Shown one piece after another: positions 46,310-57,466 of a stretch of 64,000 bases of DNA. The stretch is taken from the NCBI RefSeq assembly GCF_032118995.1, contig NC_092653.1, positions 22,525,202 through 22,589,201 on the forward strand, read 5' to 3'. Under the pieces are notes generated by a model that searched no databases, was not told the origin of the DNA, and saw nothing but the letters and a program-made list of their open reading frames with translations. Source of the stretch: Asterias amurensis (lineage: Eukaryota; Echinodermata; Asteroidea; Forcipulatida; Asteriidae). A program made the translations under genes and the position numbers. Positions within the stretch are counted from its first letter, which is position 1. Every line of letters begins with the position of its first letter.

Positions 46310-49300
46310 TTATGCTGAACTAAGTTTAGAAGGTGGTATGTGTCCACAGTCTCCAAGTTGTCGTAATGAAACACGTCCGCTGGGCCTGATGGCTAACCAT
46401 GTAATACTAGCGTGATTCAGGCCAATCCGTAGCCATGCCTCAGGTGGGAACTGCATTGCTCTGTAAAACAAAAAACAAATAAATACAAATTAACATTAAA
46501 AATGAAAAAAATATTTAATGCCTGACGTTTTCACGCTAGCAGTAGGGTCGAAACAACAGGCCAATATATAATTTGCATTTATACCATCGGTCCATTTGGT
46601 TGGTGGGTTGTTTACAACAGCTAATTTTATTTTCTCCATTAAAATTAAAACATATTCCTCAATAATACAGATATAAATTTACTTTGATGAACCAGAACAT
46701 AGGCCACCATCACTGGGGAACAATAAAAACGTGCAAGCATGTACACACCATGTACAACTCTCAGACAATGACAGGTCTTTCTTTGACCAGAGTGAGGGCA
46801 CTGTTTAACTTATCAATTTTTCTGATTCTCCCAAAGGCATCTGAAAGCACCCAAATTTGTTCAACAAGACTGTTTTCTTCTTTCTTTCATTATTCTCTTG
46901 TAAATTTGATGACGAATTGAGCCCAGGTCTTCACAGATTGGTTATTTTATGCACATGTTGAGATACACCCAGTGAAAGTAGTGATATTTGACAATTACCA
47001 ATCTTTTCCAGTGCTTTTAATGTAGCTTTTAAGTAATGTGTTCAACACTGTTCATGTAACTAATGTGCATACTCTTAGAACTAACTTATAATACCTGGTA
47101 AGCCAGCCCTCATCTAGCCAGCACCCTTAAAAGTCCACAAATTTAAATATTGTCCAACATTGAAGAGTCTCCTCACCTGCAAGCAAAGTATCTGATGACA
47201 TTGGCGTGACAAACCATAACCTCAAAGCTATCTTCATTCTGTTCAGGGCTCGCTCGGTGGAAGTATTTTCTGAAAGCTGCTTCTATACGAGCTCCGTCCT
47301 CGTAAAACTGCTGGAGAGGCACAGGGAAGAGAAGGAATGAAACTTGTGAGAACTACAGATTAGCGGGGAATCAATCAATCAAAGGTCATTTGTAGAGCAC
47401 CAAAATGAAATAATAATAATAATAATAATAGACCGTTTTTATATAGCGCTTTACACACCCAAGGGGTGTCTCAAAGCGCTTCCGACATTTCTGCCCCTGG
47501 TCACTGGGCCTTAAATCATTCCTTAAACCATCTCAGTTTTAATTCCGTGCTCTTAACCACTCGGCCACAACACTTCCAGATTGTAATGGGTATGAGTAAA
47601 AAAACTGGTGGTGTTTTACAGAACAGCATTGTTATGATATAGTGTGATGATTGCATAACACTAGCATCATCATCATCATCCGTCGTCCTTAGACGGAATA
47701 GCAGAAGCAGCTTTGATGAAGTGGTGCCAGGTTGCTTTGTCCCTCATGAGTTGTTGAGTCTCGTTTTGATTGAGATTTGTGTCTCGGGTGATGGTGTCAG
47801 TGTAGCTCATTTTCCTCCTGCCGCGATTTGGATGTCCGCCAGGGGGATTCCAGAAGACCAGATGCGATATAGGTTGATCCGCTGTTCGCAAACAGTGGCC
47901 AGCAAACTGGAGACGTCTCTGCATTATGGTCTCGGAAAGTGGTGGTAGATTGCCATAAACCTCCCTGTTTGTAGTATGGTCCCGCCAGTGGATGTTGAGA
48001 ACTCTACGCAGCAGTTGAGTGTAGCAACCGTTGATGCGATCATTCATTTTTTGTGTTGTTGTCCATGTTTCGGCTCCATATAGCAAGATACTTTCAACAC
48101 AGGCCCTGAAGAACTTGATTTTGATAGCTCTGTCAAGATCAGACTTCCAGATCTTATCTAATTGGTTACATGCTGACCATGCTTGCGCTTTCCTGCATTT
48201 GAAATCTTGGAATGAGTCAGGTAGTGACGAACCGAGGTATTTGAAATCTGAAACAGTTTTAAGTTTCGTACCATCAAGAGTCTGTATACTGGATGTTGGA
48301 GGAAGGTTCACGAGGAGAGTCTTCGTTTTTCCTGTGTTTAGATGAAGCAAAGTTGTTCTATCATAACCTTCGCCAATTTCACAGAGGTGCTTAAGCAGAA
48401 CAATTTGCTTATTATTTTCTGCTAAGCAGAAATTTAACAGGACACCAGTCACAAAATGTATAGTGACGTGGTAGTTTGGTTGGTAACCTTAATCTGGCAA
48501 GCATAATTTTGTCATGCTTAGCTACTTTTGTGCTTTTAAGCAGCTTTATAAAATTGGACCCTGTGCAGATGAATGGTTGGTCAACATACTAGAAAACATT
48601 GGGAAGAAAAATAACTCATCTTACCCTGATTTCAGGCTTCCAGTGTCCAACAGGTGGTTCAGGTGGAATAGGGGCCCCCTCCCTCAACATGTCGCATTCA
48701 TCCCTCGGAACATTTGGTAGATGCTGAGCTATTATATCAGCTGTTTCTTTTGCTCTGGCCATAGTGGAATTGTACATTATGGTGTAGGGGTGGTTTAGGT
48801 CTTTCAGTCTCTTTCCTGTGAAGTCTGTTTGTTCCCTGCCTTTAAACAGAAAAAACACAGTTATTTAAAAATCATGAAGTGTTTATTACTTGCTTTACTA
48901 AAGTCTTTGTCATTGTTTTTTTTATAGTTTTGTTGCTTACTAAAATCTCCCACGACCAGAGACAATTGTGACTTGTGAAAATAAAATAAAACATTGTGAA
49001 ATTTTTTAATTTGACAATTCCATAACTATCGCCCTCTGTTGGCAGGTGAAGATGTTACATCCGGTGCTAGGGGCCCAGTATAAGTGGTTTAAAACCACTT
49101 AGACAGGGCCCCAGTCTTTATCCGCAAGAACAGGTCCCTGCCGCTAGTGATTCCATTGGATACATGTACATGATATTGGATAAACGTGTACAGTGACATG
49201 AGCTATGAATGCCCAAACAACACACTCCTGTCACATCCGCAGTAGAATTTGACTGCGTATCTCTATGTGACATGTGTGAGGTCAAAGGAAAATCTACACG

Positions 49301-50832
49301 CTGGTTTTGGAGGCAGGTCTCTGGCGTATTCATGAGCCTCGAAAGTCTGACATCAGATGTTCAGGCTATTAACCACCTGGCCCAACACGTCACATAACTG
49401 TACCATTACCAATAAGTGGTTAGACTGTAGGACTTGCAATCACAAGGTTGTGGGTTCGAATCCCCCAGCTAACTGCTGATTTCACAATGACTAGAATAAT
49501 TATTGTCGTCTAGTTACTGAATCACAATTTCTTGATTTGTGCAACTCATAATCATAGACGTTAAACCAATGTTTGTGAGAGAGATTGGTCGTTGCCAGCT
49601 TGGTGTTTATATCCCCTTGTGGGAGTTTGCCGAATTCCCTTGATGGGAAGATCATCTAAACAAACAAACAAACAAACACCCAAACCACAACAAACAATCA
49701 AGTTCAAGCCCATTGATGGATTAAAGAAGTAGTAAATGGGCTTGACTTGAGTTACAATCATTTCTACCTCCATGCTATAATTACCTAAAGCAGTCAAGAT
49801 TCTCTGGTCATCAGTCAAGCCATCTACATTATAATGTCCATGTCTGATTAGAATCAAGTGACGCGTTGCTGTGGGTTTAATCTTCTGAAGTTTAGCACTG
49901 TACTCAGCACCGTCTATCTCAGTCTTGTTTGGAGCGAGCAGACTTGCTGGTTCTCGCCTGCAAAACAAAATCAAAAAGTTAACCAATCATATGGAACATT
50001 TGAACAATTATTTGCATGTGCAAAACGATGCAAGGTAATTGTTTGCACATTTTGAGCATTCTCAGGCAGTACCTCATTACTCATTGAAAATTGAAAATAC
50101 ACTGTGCACTAATAAAGACAGTGATATAGTTTTATTTTCAAAGGAAAGCCCTCTTATCGTATACACGTGTAGAGTGTGGCATTGTGCTAAAATAATTGTA
50201 GTTATGCTGATAATTTAAAAAAACCTTGATTTATGAATGCCCCCCCCCCACACATATTCATGGTATATAATTATAGTCTACTTACTAAATGTAAATTATA
50301 GCACATCGTTATAAAACTTTCAGGCCTACTGCTGGAACCTTAGACACTGATATGTTTTTACATTAGGGTTCTACTAGTTTATTACCACTATCAATTTCTA
50401 ATAATAATAACATGCTGGACATATTTATAGCGAAAAGATGGTGATATGGATACATCACTAATCAGCTGCATGCAGCAACCACCAATTTTATTATATAAAA
50501 AAATAATATTTATGACGTTCTCCTTTCGAAGTAAAGCCATGCATGAGGCATGAGTATTCCTACTTTATTTCTGAAAATTAACTCAGTTGGAAAAGTGACT
50601 GCATACAACATGTAATAATGTAAACAGACTTCCAAGAACATCTCAAAAGTTCTTACTTGTCCCAATTGTAATCCCACTTGGTGCTTGGAGTAAAGTTGGT
50701 GGTCCACGAAGCCAGTGCAGTGGGGAGCAAATCATCTGGAACCCCGTTGGACTTGTACACCACCGCTGCTGCAGCTACGCCGGTCGTAAGGCCGCAAATA
50801 ACCAACTTACCGAGACGGTAGCGTGAAGACAT
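46310..50832 (-). CDS. PGAM5: PGAM5 mitochondrial serine/threonine protein phosphatase, complete, five exons
   Basis: Histidine-phosphatase-superfamily member lacking mutase activity; dephosphorylates mitochondrial protein substrates in mitophagy, fission and KEAP1/NRF2 signalling (family knowledge). Exons high to low: 50832-50657, 49957-49785, 48839-48625, 47310-47177, 46460-46310; 849 nt, 282 residues (human 289). Residues 10-26 are a hydrophobic N-terminal membrane segment; WDYNWD at 53-58 is the multimerisation motif; IRHGHY at 96-101 holds the nucleophile His98; [18 protein letters not shown] and [12 protein letters not shown] are classic PGAM5 blocks; VCHANVIRY holds the second active-site His223; C-terminus [19 protein letters not shown]. 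The RHG form replaces the RHS I recall in human PGAM5. Intron 3 carries a LINE relic, a SINE and a foldback repeat; intron 2 has no large element but intron-2 flank at 49410-49680 carries a SINE. The 3' UTR may run to an AATAAA at 44515-44510. Head-to-head with HGH1. Confidence 0.96.
46845..47020 (-). mobile_element. Right half of an old TTAA-type MITE
   Basis: Matches only the right half (GATGACGAATTGAGCCC, then CAATTACCAAT ... CCAGTGCTTTTAA). In PGAM5 intron 4. Confidence 0.65.
47400..47585 (-). mobile_element. tRNA-derived SINE in PGAM5 intron 3
   Basis: Read on the minus strand: head GTGGCCGAGTGGTTAAGAGC, tail GTGTAAAGCGCTATATAAAA ending in (ATT)n. Confidence 0.78.
47660..48372 (-). pseudogene. 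LINE (non-LTR retrotransposon) relic, reverse-transcriptase C-terminal part
   Basis: An open minus-strand frame of about 230 residues from 48372 down to 47676 covers the end of a LINE ORF2: [51 protein letters not shown] and [14 protein letters not shown], the typical thumb and C-terminal region of RTE/CR1-like elements. The catalytic fingers and palm, including the YXDD box, are missing, so the copy is 5'-truncated. It ends in a (GAT)n run at 47668-47685 as in RTE-type LINEs. The frame is unbroken, so it is a fairly young insertion. It sits on the same strand as PGAM5, in its intron 3, with a foldback repeat on its 5' side. Confidence 0.85.
48373..48562. mobile_element. Foldback element, GGGCCCAATTTCAT family, next to the LINE relic
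   Basis: Ends CCAATTTCACAGAGGTGCTT and inverse with mismatches. It abuts the 5' side of the LINE relic, so the open frame running across 48373-48452 is not LINE protein. Confidence 0.75.
49410..49680 (+). mobile_element. tRNA-derived SINE with (AAAC)n end in PGAM5 intron 2 region
   Basis: GTGGTTAGACTGTAGGACTT, GTTGTGGGTTCGAATCCCCC, body TTATATCCCCTTGTGGGAGT and GATGGGAAGATCATCTAAAC ending in (CAAA)n at 49655-49678. Lies between PGAM5 exons 2 and 3. Confidence 0.75.
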
Positions 50833-51211
50833 AATGCTGCTTTATTTTACCCTAAATGTGAAAATTACTGAAGAAAGTGTGAATGATTTTAAGCGCACTA
50901 TTTGGGAGAAACCGCATTAAACAAAACACCAAAATATTGCTAATGCTCGAGTGATTTCGTCATTGTAAAGGGCGCCCTCATTTGAAAAAAGGAAGTAAAT
51001 CGTCGGGTGACCAAGTTAATCATTAACGGTGTTAAAAGGGTCTTCTGGCAGGTACCAGACACATTCCAAACTGCACATGTTTCGTCAAATTAAATTTTGT
51101 GTTGTGAAATCCTGAAAGGAGCCGTGAATCTCCGTCTGTAATTAATCTAATTACAAACAAATACAAGTTAGATCATACACACATTGTACTCGTAAGTAAT
51201 TGATCAACAGT
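50833..51211. promoter_or_regulatory. Bidirectional promoter between PGAM5 and HGH1
   Basis: 379 bp separate the divergent start codons. It contains an ETS-like AAGGAAGT at about 50990 and a CRE-half-like TTCGTCAT near 50957, but no convincing TATA box. Role inferred from the head-to-head arrangement. Confidence 0.55.
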
Positions 51212-53425
51212 ATGGCCGATCCATATGTTTTGGAAGAGTTATCGAACTTTCTTTCCGTGTCCGCCCGTCCCGACTTGAAGGCGAGTGCTCTGCAATACGT
51301 GGTGGGTCTAACGTCGTCTGCAGACGGCATACAACTCTTGCAGTCTCACGCTAAGCTCCCGGAAGCTCTCGTAGCTTTAACTCAAGACACGGACGATAAA
51401 ATTTCGTCAGATGCATTTAAATGCGTCGTCAACTTAACTGCGCATATTGTCGACGGCGGGGAAAGTACAAATTCGTTCGCATCAGACAAGAAACTACTGT
51501 CGATTTTGTTAAAGACTGTCGTTGACAGGTCCAACTTTAATTCAGACAACGCGTGTAAAGTATTGACAAACATAACTCGAGATCCATCTGGATGCAGGCA
51601 CGTTATGGAGGTTTTACAAGAACAAGATTTTCCAGTGAAGTTGGTAACGCTAGTGGAGGCATTTGGTACCAAGGACTACAACAACAAAAATGCAAATTTG
51701 GACTATCTTGGAACTGTTTTGTCCAATTTGACCCAGCTACCAGAGGGAAGGGAATTTGTCCTGGATAAAGACAGATGCGTTATACAGAGATTGTTGCCTT
51801 ACATACACTATCAGGGATCTGGTGTTAGGAGGCGGGGTATTGTGGCTGCATTGAGAAACTGCTGCTTTGAAACAGGTGAAACTGGAAAAAAGTATAGGCT
51901 TAGCTTTCCAAATGCTTGTAAATGGATGAGCAAACATCAGCTGTATACCAGTATACAAGAAATATGCAACAAATGGAAATTTTGATGGTTATCACGTTTT
52001 TATTCACACGCCTCCTGTCAGTGTCAATATTTCCTATTGATTAGTCTCCACACACAAATACAATGCCATTGTAATTAAATAGTGATTGATTGATCTATTA
52101 GAGAGGAATCTGATTAGTGATAATAAGAAGAAAACAAATGTTTGGGAAAAATTTCTGTATGGCGCCACCACTTTTTTTATTCAATATGAAATAACAATAG
52201 TAATGTAATTTACCTCAACGAGATATCCCTTTTTGTAAAAGTTAGTGAAAAAGTGGTGGCATGATACAGAAAGTTATCCACTGTTTTGTGTGTTCAGTAT
52301 GTTTCTCACTTTTAATGAGAATTAACATGTTATTATATTTGACAACTGGTATTCTTACCGTCTTGTGATGATTGTAACCTCTCTGATCCTGTCTAGTCAA
52401 GTGTCACATCAATTAAAAGCATGGCCGGTATTAAACATGTTTCCATAACAATGATCTCTTCTTGTGTGCAGACTACCATGACTGGTTGTTAAGTGAAGCA
52501 GTGGACATCTTGCCCCATCTTCTTCTCCCTCTTGCTGGCCCAGAGGAACTGACTGAGGAAGAGATGGAAGGAATGCCGGAGGACTTACAGTATCTAGATG
52601 AGGACAAGAAAAGAGAGACAAATAAAGACATTAAAAAGATGCTGATTGAGGCAGTCATGAAGGTACAGCTATTGTTTTGAAACCTCTTTCATGGAAATTT
52701 GATGACACTTCCAGGAATGTGAAAGTTAAGACTTTTATCTGAAATCAGACTTTTGAAAGTCTACCTAGTAATCATGTTTCTGCATTTTTCTCAAAATAAA
52801 ATAAGTCTGGCTCTTTTATACATTTTCTAGTGCTGAGGAGTGAGGATACTTTTATACTTTTTTCTAATCATTGGATATTGACAGCTTGTTAACTTCCAAG
52901 ACAGCATAATTTGACATGAAAGCTAAGAAGGGTGTGCATGTTCAAATTTGCCTAAATGTGTTTTATTTTAAAAATAGAAATTTGAAACTGTTGACTTTGA
53001 AGACACCATTCTTTTACACAGATGCAAAAAATTGTGTTAATGTGCAAAATAGTGTATGGACAGCATAGAGCTTTAACTCTAAGTCTGCATAGAACTATAC
53101 CCCTATGATGGACAGCAATAACCCGTTTCTAAAAATGTACCACCTCCCATCAACGGTGAAATTTATTACAGCCACTTTACTTTCAATTGTGTCTTGCTTT
53201 CCTCAGCTATGTGCTACCAAATCAGGACGCAAGGTGGTCCAAGATAAGCGGACATACATCATAATGAGAGAGTACCATCAATGGGAGAAGGAGCCTTCTT
53301 TAATGCAACCATGCGAGGATCTAATACAGATTCTTATAGGTGATGAGCCAGAACCAGGAATGGAAAACCTACAGGAGGTTACAATACCTGACAAAATCGC
53401 AAAGTCATTGGAAAACACTAGTTAA
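51212..53425 (+). CDS. HGH1: HGH1 homolog (armadillo-repeat chaperone of eEF2), complete, three exons
   Basis: Cytosolic ARM/HEAT-type protein; in yeast Hgh1 works with the CCT/TRiC chaperonin in folding elongation factor 2 (established for yeast, inferred here). Exons 51212-51875, 52472-52662, 53207-53425; 1074 nt, 357 residues (human about 390). Exon 1 encodes helical repeats, e.g. ASALQYVVGLTSSADGIQLL, CKVLTNITRDPSGC, LGTVLSNLTQLPEGREFVL and VRRRGIVAALRNCCFET. Exon 2 begins DYHDWLLSEAVDILPHLLLP and contains LAGPEELTEEEMEGMPEDLQ, a HGH1 signature; exon 3 contains YIIMREYHQWEKEP and LIGDEPEPGMENLQEV. Exon 1 reads on past its splice site (GAAACAG|GTGAAA) to a stop near 51985, so an unspliced message would make a 257-residue truncated form. 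The first ATG in frame is 51212. Candidate poly(A) signals lie at 53744 and 54427. Confidence 0.95.
52147..52278. mobile_element. TIR MITE, CCGTATGGCGCCAC family, HGH1 intron 1
   Basis: Ends TTTCTGTATGGCGCCACCAC and a drifted inverse (GTGGTGGCATGATACAGAAA). Interior in opposite orientation to the copy at 37806. Confidence 0.78.
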
Positions 53426-53430
53426 TATCA

Positions 53431-53655
53431 AGTATTGTTTGAAGCTTTGCATGGTGTGGAGAAATAAGAAGAAACTATAAATAAATAGTAAACTTGCGGC
53501 TACAACCATGTGTAAATCTCTTAGGGTGAGTGTTGGCTCTGAAAAGAGCTGGTTGGGTCTCGACGTTTCGAACAGTTACTCTGCTCGTCTTTAAGAGATT
53601 TACACATGGTTGTACCTGCAAGTTTACCATTTATTTATAGTTTCTTCTTACTAGT
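53431..53655. repeat. Foldback repeat just after HGH1
   Basis: Arms 53466-53524 and 53590-53650 pair (AAACTATAAATAAATAGTAA ... and ACAACCATGTGTAAATCTC); loop holds CTCGACGTTTCGAACAG. Starts six bases after the HGH1 stop, so the 3' UTR is largely repeat. Related copies at 13222-13425 and 14712-14880. Confidence 0.8.
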
Positions 53656-54426
53656 TAATATCATTCTTTAAAAAAAATCAAACTTCATAAGAGATAAAAA
53701 ATGTCTACTAAGTACAGGTCTGAAAATGCTACAGTACAAGACCAATAAATTATTGATGAATTCTTGTCAAGTCCTTAAACAACAATTTAAATGAGAATTA
53801 TGATTTAACAATTGAAATGAGAATTATGATTTATCTGCTTAACTCAAGACAATTTTATTTAAGAAACTGTGAATGTCCTTTATTAATAATGCATTGACTT
53901 TAGGAAAGGGCTTGTTATGTAGGATACAGTTTGAATATTGAATATGCTTAAAGTGAAGGTATACGTTTGGCAATCACTATTAAAATTAAAGGCAATAAAA
54001 ACTTTCAGTTAAAAAACCTACAGCAGCTTAAAAATTGTCAGTTTTTATGCCAAAAATGTTGAATCAGGAAGCTTTACTGCCGGTAATGTTTCTTATAAAT
54101 TGTGTATTCAATTAGGAACTATTCTTCCTGCTTGGACATACCGGTCCGGATTTTCTAAAAGACGGGATAACCTTTTGCAATGCAATTTTCACATGTTAGT
54201 TTTATTGTATAAACATCTACATTTTACTTAGGATAAAAACGATTGAACGGTTCCAAAAGCTGTAGGAATGCTTTTGTTTTTTTCCTTTTTTTCTTTTTCT
54301 GCCTTTCTTCCTTCAAGTGTACACTGTGCTACTCAATAAGGATAGTGCATGGTATAATAATATGAGTTACCTTTTCTCGTTTATCCCCTGTTTGAATTGT
54401 TTTTCTTTTGATATATAAAATGTAAT

Positions 54427-54432
54427 AATAAA
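54427..54432 (+). terminator. Candidate poly(A) signal of HGH1
   Basis: AATAAA about 1 kb below the stop, followed within 40 bases by a GT-rich stretch (54462-54488) as expected of a downstream element. A nearer AATAAA lies at 53744 and could be used instead. Confidence 0.3.
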
Positions 54433-54624
54433 TAATGAGACATGTATACAAAACAGTTCTCAGTGTTTTCTGTTATGGTTTGTGTTGTTCAGTCAAGACC
54501 TAGGCTAAACACAACTTTAGTTGTGGGCCTGTAAGGTAAACCAATTTTGTTATAGTGTATCAGACAATACAAACTAGAATACTAATGATATTCCACAATT
54601 CAGCTTTTAACATGTATCAAGTTT

Positions 54625-54850
54625 TATAATAATAATAATAACAACTTCTTATATAGCGCATTTCACAATAAACCGTATCAATGCGCTTTACATTAGTCCC
54701 CTGGTCATAGGGCCAATAAACATCCCTTTAATCTTTCTCAGCTCCCATTAGGGCGTATACAGCCCCGAGCTGCCGTGGCGCTCCGAAAGCTTTTCATTCA
54801 CAATATCAACCTCTACCCTCGCAGGTACCCATTTATACACCAATAAAGAA
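54625..54850 (-). mobile_element. SINE-like element with CGCTATATAAG tail
   Basis: Minus-strand tail TGCGCTATATAAGAAGTTG then (TTA)n, GGTACCTGCGAGGGTAGAGG at the other side; related to the SINE at 690-1010 but the tRNA head is lost. Confidence 0.6.
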
Positions 54851-56398
54851 CACTGATTAAAAATCTTCCTTAGGTTGTTTCAAATAATTCAAGGGAAAAC
54901 ACATTGTCACTACTGTAATGTTTGTATTTTCATATATTTTTGTTTAAATCCACATTAATGCTCTATTAACGAATTTTACTGCCAGACTGCGGCCAATTTG
55001 AACAAAACCCATTACTTTTAACACGCAACTCATTCAATTTCATTTGAAAATGGATGCCCTGTTGAGTCGGCATTCAACAGTCAAATTGAGTTACTAAATT
55101 TCACAAGTTTATCATTCAATTGTCAATTAAGAGCATTCAGTTTCACAAGGCCGCAAGACGCATTCAAGATCTGGTCAGCCAAATAATAATTTTATCAAAC
55201 GTGAATAGAAATTCAACTTAAGAATTGTCACAAAGTGTATAGTCTTCAATGCCTAGAGATGAAACGAATCTAAATGAGAAAAAACAAAATCCTGTTTACA
55301 AGAAAGCGAAATAGCTAAAAAGAAACCCAAGTTTGATGTCATGGAATTGATTGAAGTTTTACTGAAATTGGCCAGGAACACCTAAAGATAACTTGCGGTA
55401 ACACCATAGTAAAACTAACTATTTTGGGAAAAGTTAGTTCTGTGAAAAGAAGCGCTGTAGTGAATTATTTTTGTTGAATGACCTTTCGGGTTGAAAGTTA
55501 TCATTTTACTTTTTGATAAAACCGATTTGGGATCTTTAACACTAAAAAATTGTTATCGGTAAGTGACAACACCCTTGCTGTCGCACATTGTATACAGGTT
55601 GTCACAATAACTTTCCCCGTTTCCAGGATTTCTCTGAAAAAAAATCGATACGAAGCGACCACTGAAGGGCGTCAACATACCAACAAATACCGGTCGTCAG
55701 GAACTCGGTCCAGGGAGCAATTTTGCACTCACTGATCATTAACAATTAATGTCTTTCGCTTACTTCTCTTTGATTGTATGTCGTCATAGAGACAACAAAT
55801 GTTAATCTGTTGCTGTTTTTTGTCTGGTGTTGATTATCCGTCGATAGGGCATAATGGGTTGATGGGGAGAAGGTATTGTGCAAAATAGCATATGAAACTT
55901 AGCACGCACAAAGGGCTTCTTGAAGGATTTCCGCGCGTGTTTTACCATAGAACAGCTTTTACAGCTCTCTTTAGATTTTTTATGCAATTTATTTTTTCAA
56001 TACTTTCACAAATTTTACTGTTGAACTCACTAATGGTACAAAAGTCATACTGATTTTGAGAAATATAGAAATAAGTTGTTTCTTTCCCTTGTGAAATGTC
56101 TTGTATTCGTCAAATTTCTGCCATACTTGTTTCCATTTGCTCAATTAATTTCGGCTTCAGATTTCAACTTTAGATTTTCCCTTCATGAGTATGGCCCTAT
56201 TCTTTATTTTCCCCAATATTTTCTCACAACCCATATATTATTACCTTTTGAGAAAATATTGATTAAACCCTCAAAAGTACTTAACTTTGAAATCTCAGTG
56301 TTCCCGCCATTATTGATGTTCATAAATGAAATTTTAAGAACGATTAAAATCATTGAAAAAAACACATGATAAAATTCTGTTTTTAAGTTCATCATAAA

Positions 56399-56404
56399 TT
56401 TATT
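56399..56404 (-). terminator. Candidate poly(A) signal of the secreted-protein gene
   Basis: AATAAA on the minus strand about 1.06 kb below the stop codon, in an otherwise repeat-free AT-rich stretch. It would give a 3' UTR of about 1.1 kb. Nothing confirms its use. Confidence 0.3.
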
Positions 56405-57466
56405 TCATCACTCATTCGTTTTCAATAACAAAAATACAGGACAATTAGGGTGCGCACCAAACAAACAAATACAAACACAGAAAGTGACCGCTTAAAAGAA
56501 AATTGTGGTTGACGTCAAACCAGTATACTTTGAACTTCAATTACAGATAAAGAAAACTCTTTTTAAAGGTTTTCAGTAATTAAATTTAGAATAAATCATC
56601 TTTGACATTTGAGGGTTTTTCACTTTAGGTTACAGTAGAATTGAGAAGACATCGCAATATTTTAATCTGCAAAACTGGTTGTTCTTTTGGTACCAATTGG
56701 TGAGCATGTGAACTCTTGATATGGTAATCAAATTGAATCACTGGACTCAATTTGTCTACCATGGCGCGCCGTTGTCCAACATGATCAACAACTGGTGTGG
56801 AACTTTCCTTTGCGTTTTTAGCATTTCAAAAATGATGAAACACTGGTCATTATCTCCCCGAATTTCGACTTTTTAAAACAATTTTTGGAATTCCTCCAAA
56901 ATTATTTCAGTAGCTTTTCCTTCTCCTTCGCTTTTTATAATTCAAAGTGAAAAATCCATCAAATGTCAAAACAAAATGATACTTCCTGATAATTGAAACT
57001 ATTTCAGGCAAAAAGATATAAAAACTATTAAAGATAATTGTTAACTTCTATATCATTTTGACTTAATACAATGTGGTTTGGTAATAAAATATTTTACAAA
57101 ATATAACAGTATTTACAAAATCTAGATAATTAACATTGAAATCCTTGGTTGTAATATTTGGATCAGATGATTGTACTACTTCAATAATGTTCATTTGAAT
57201 ATGAATTGCTCTTTCTGAAACTAGATGAATGTATGGATATCTTTAAAAACTTGGTTGTATTAAAACGTAATTTAATACATTGCATGTTCTTTATGGAAAC
57301 TCAGACAATAGTGAAGATGTAAGATGTTATTTGCAAATTCACCATCAAAAGGAGGCACCCTTTGTTTGTAGGGGCCATTGCAGCCTCCGGGTAAAGGCAA
57401 TTGGTAGAGCTCGAGATTATTTGGCCCAAAAGTCTCATAAAAGTCAGTAAGATTTGCAGAAAACCT

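Larger units (their letters stand above)
53660..57440. other. Intergenic region between HGH1 and the secreted-protein gene
   Basis: Mostly AT-rich with no gene seen; a SINE-like element at 54625. At 55390-55735 a short stretch begins CTTGCGGTAACACCAT, like the foldback family, then becomes unrecognised. Confidence 0.6.
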
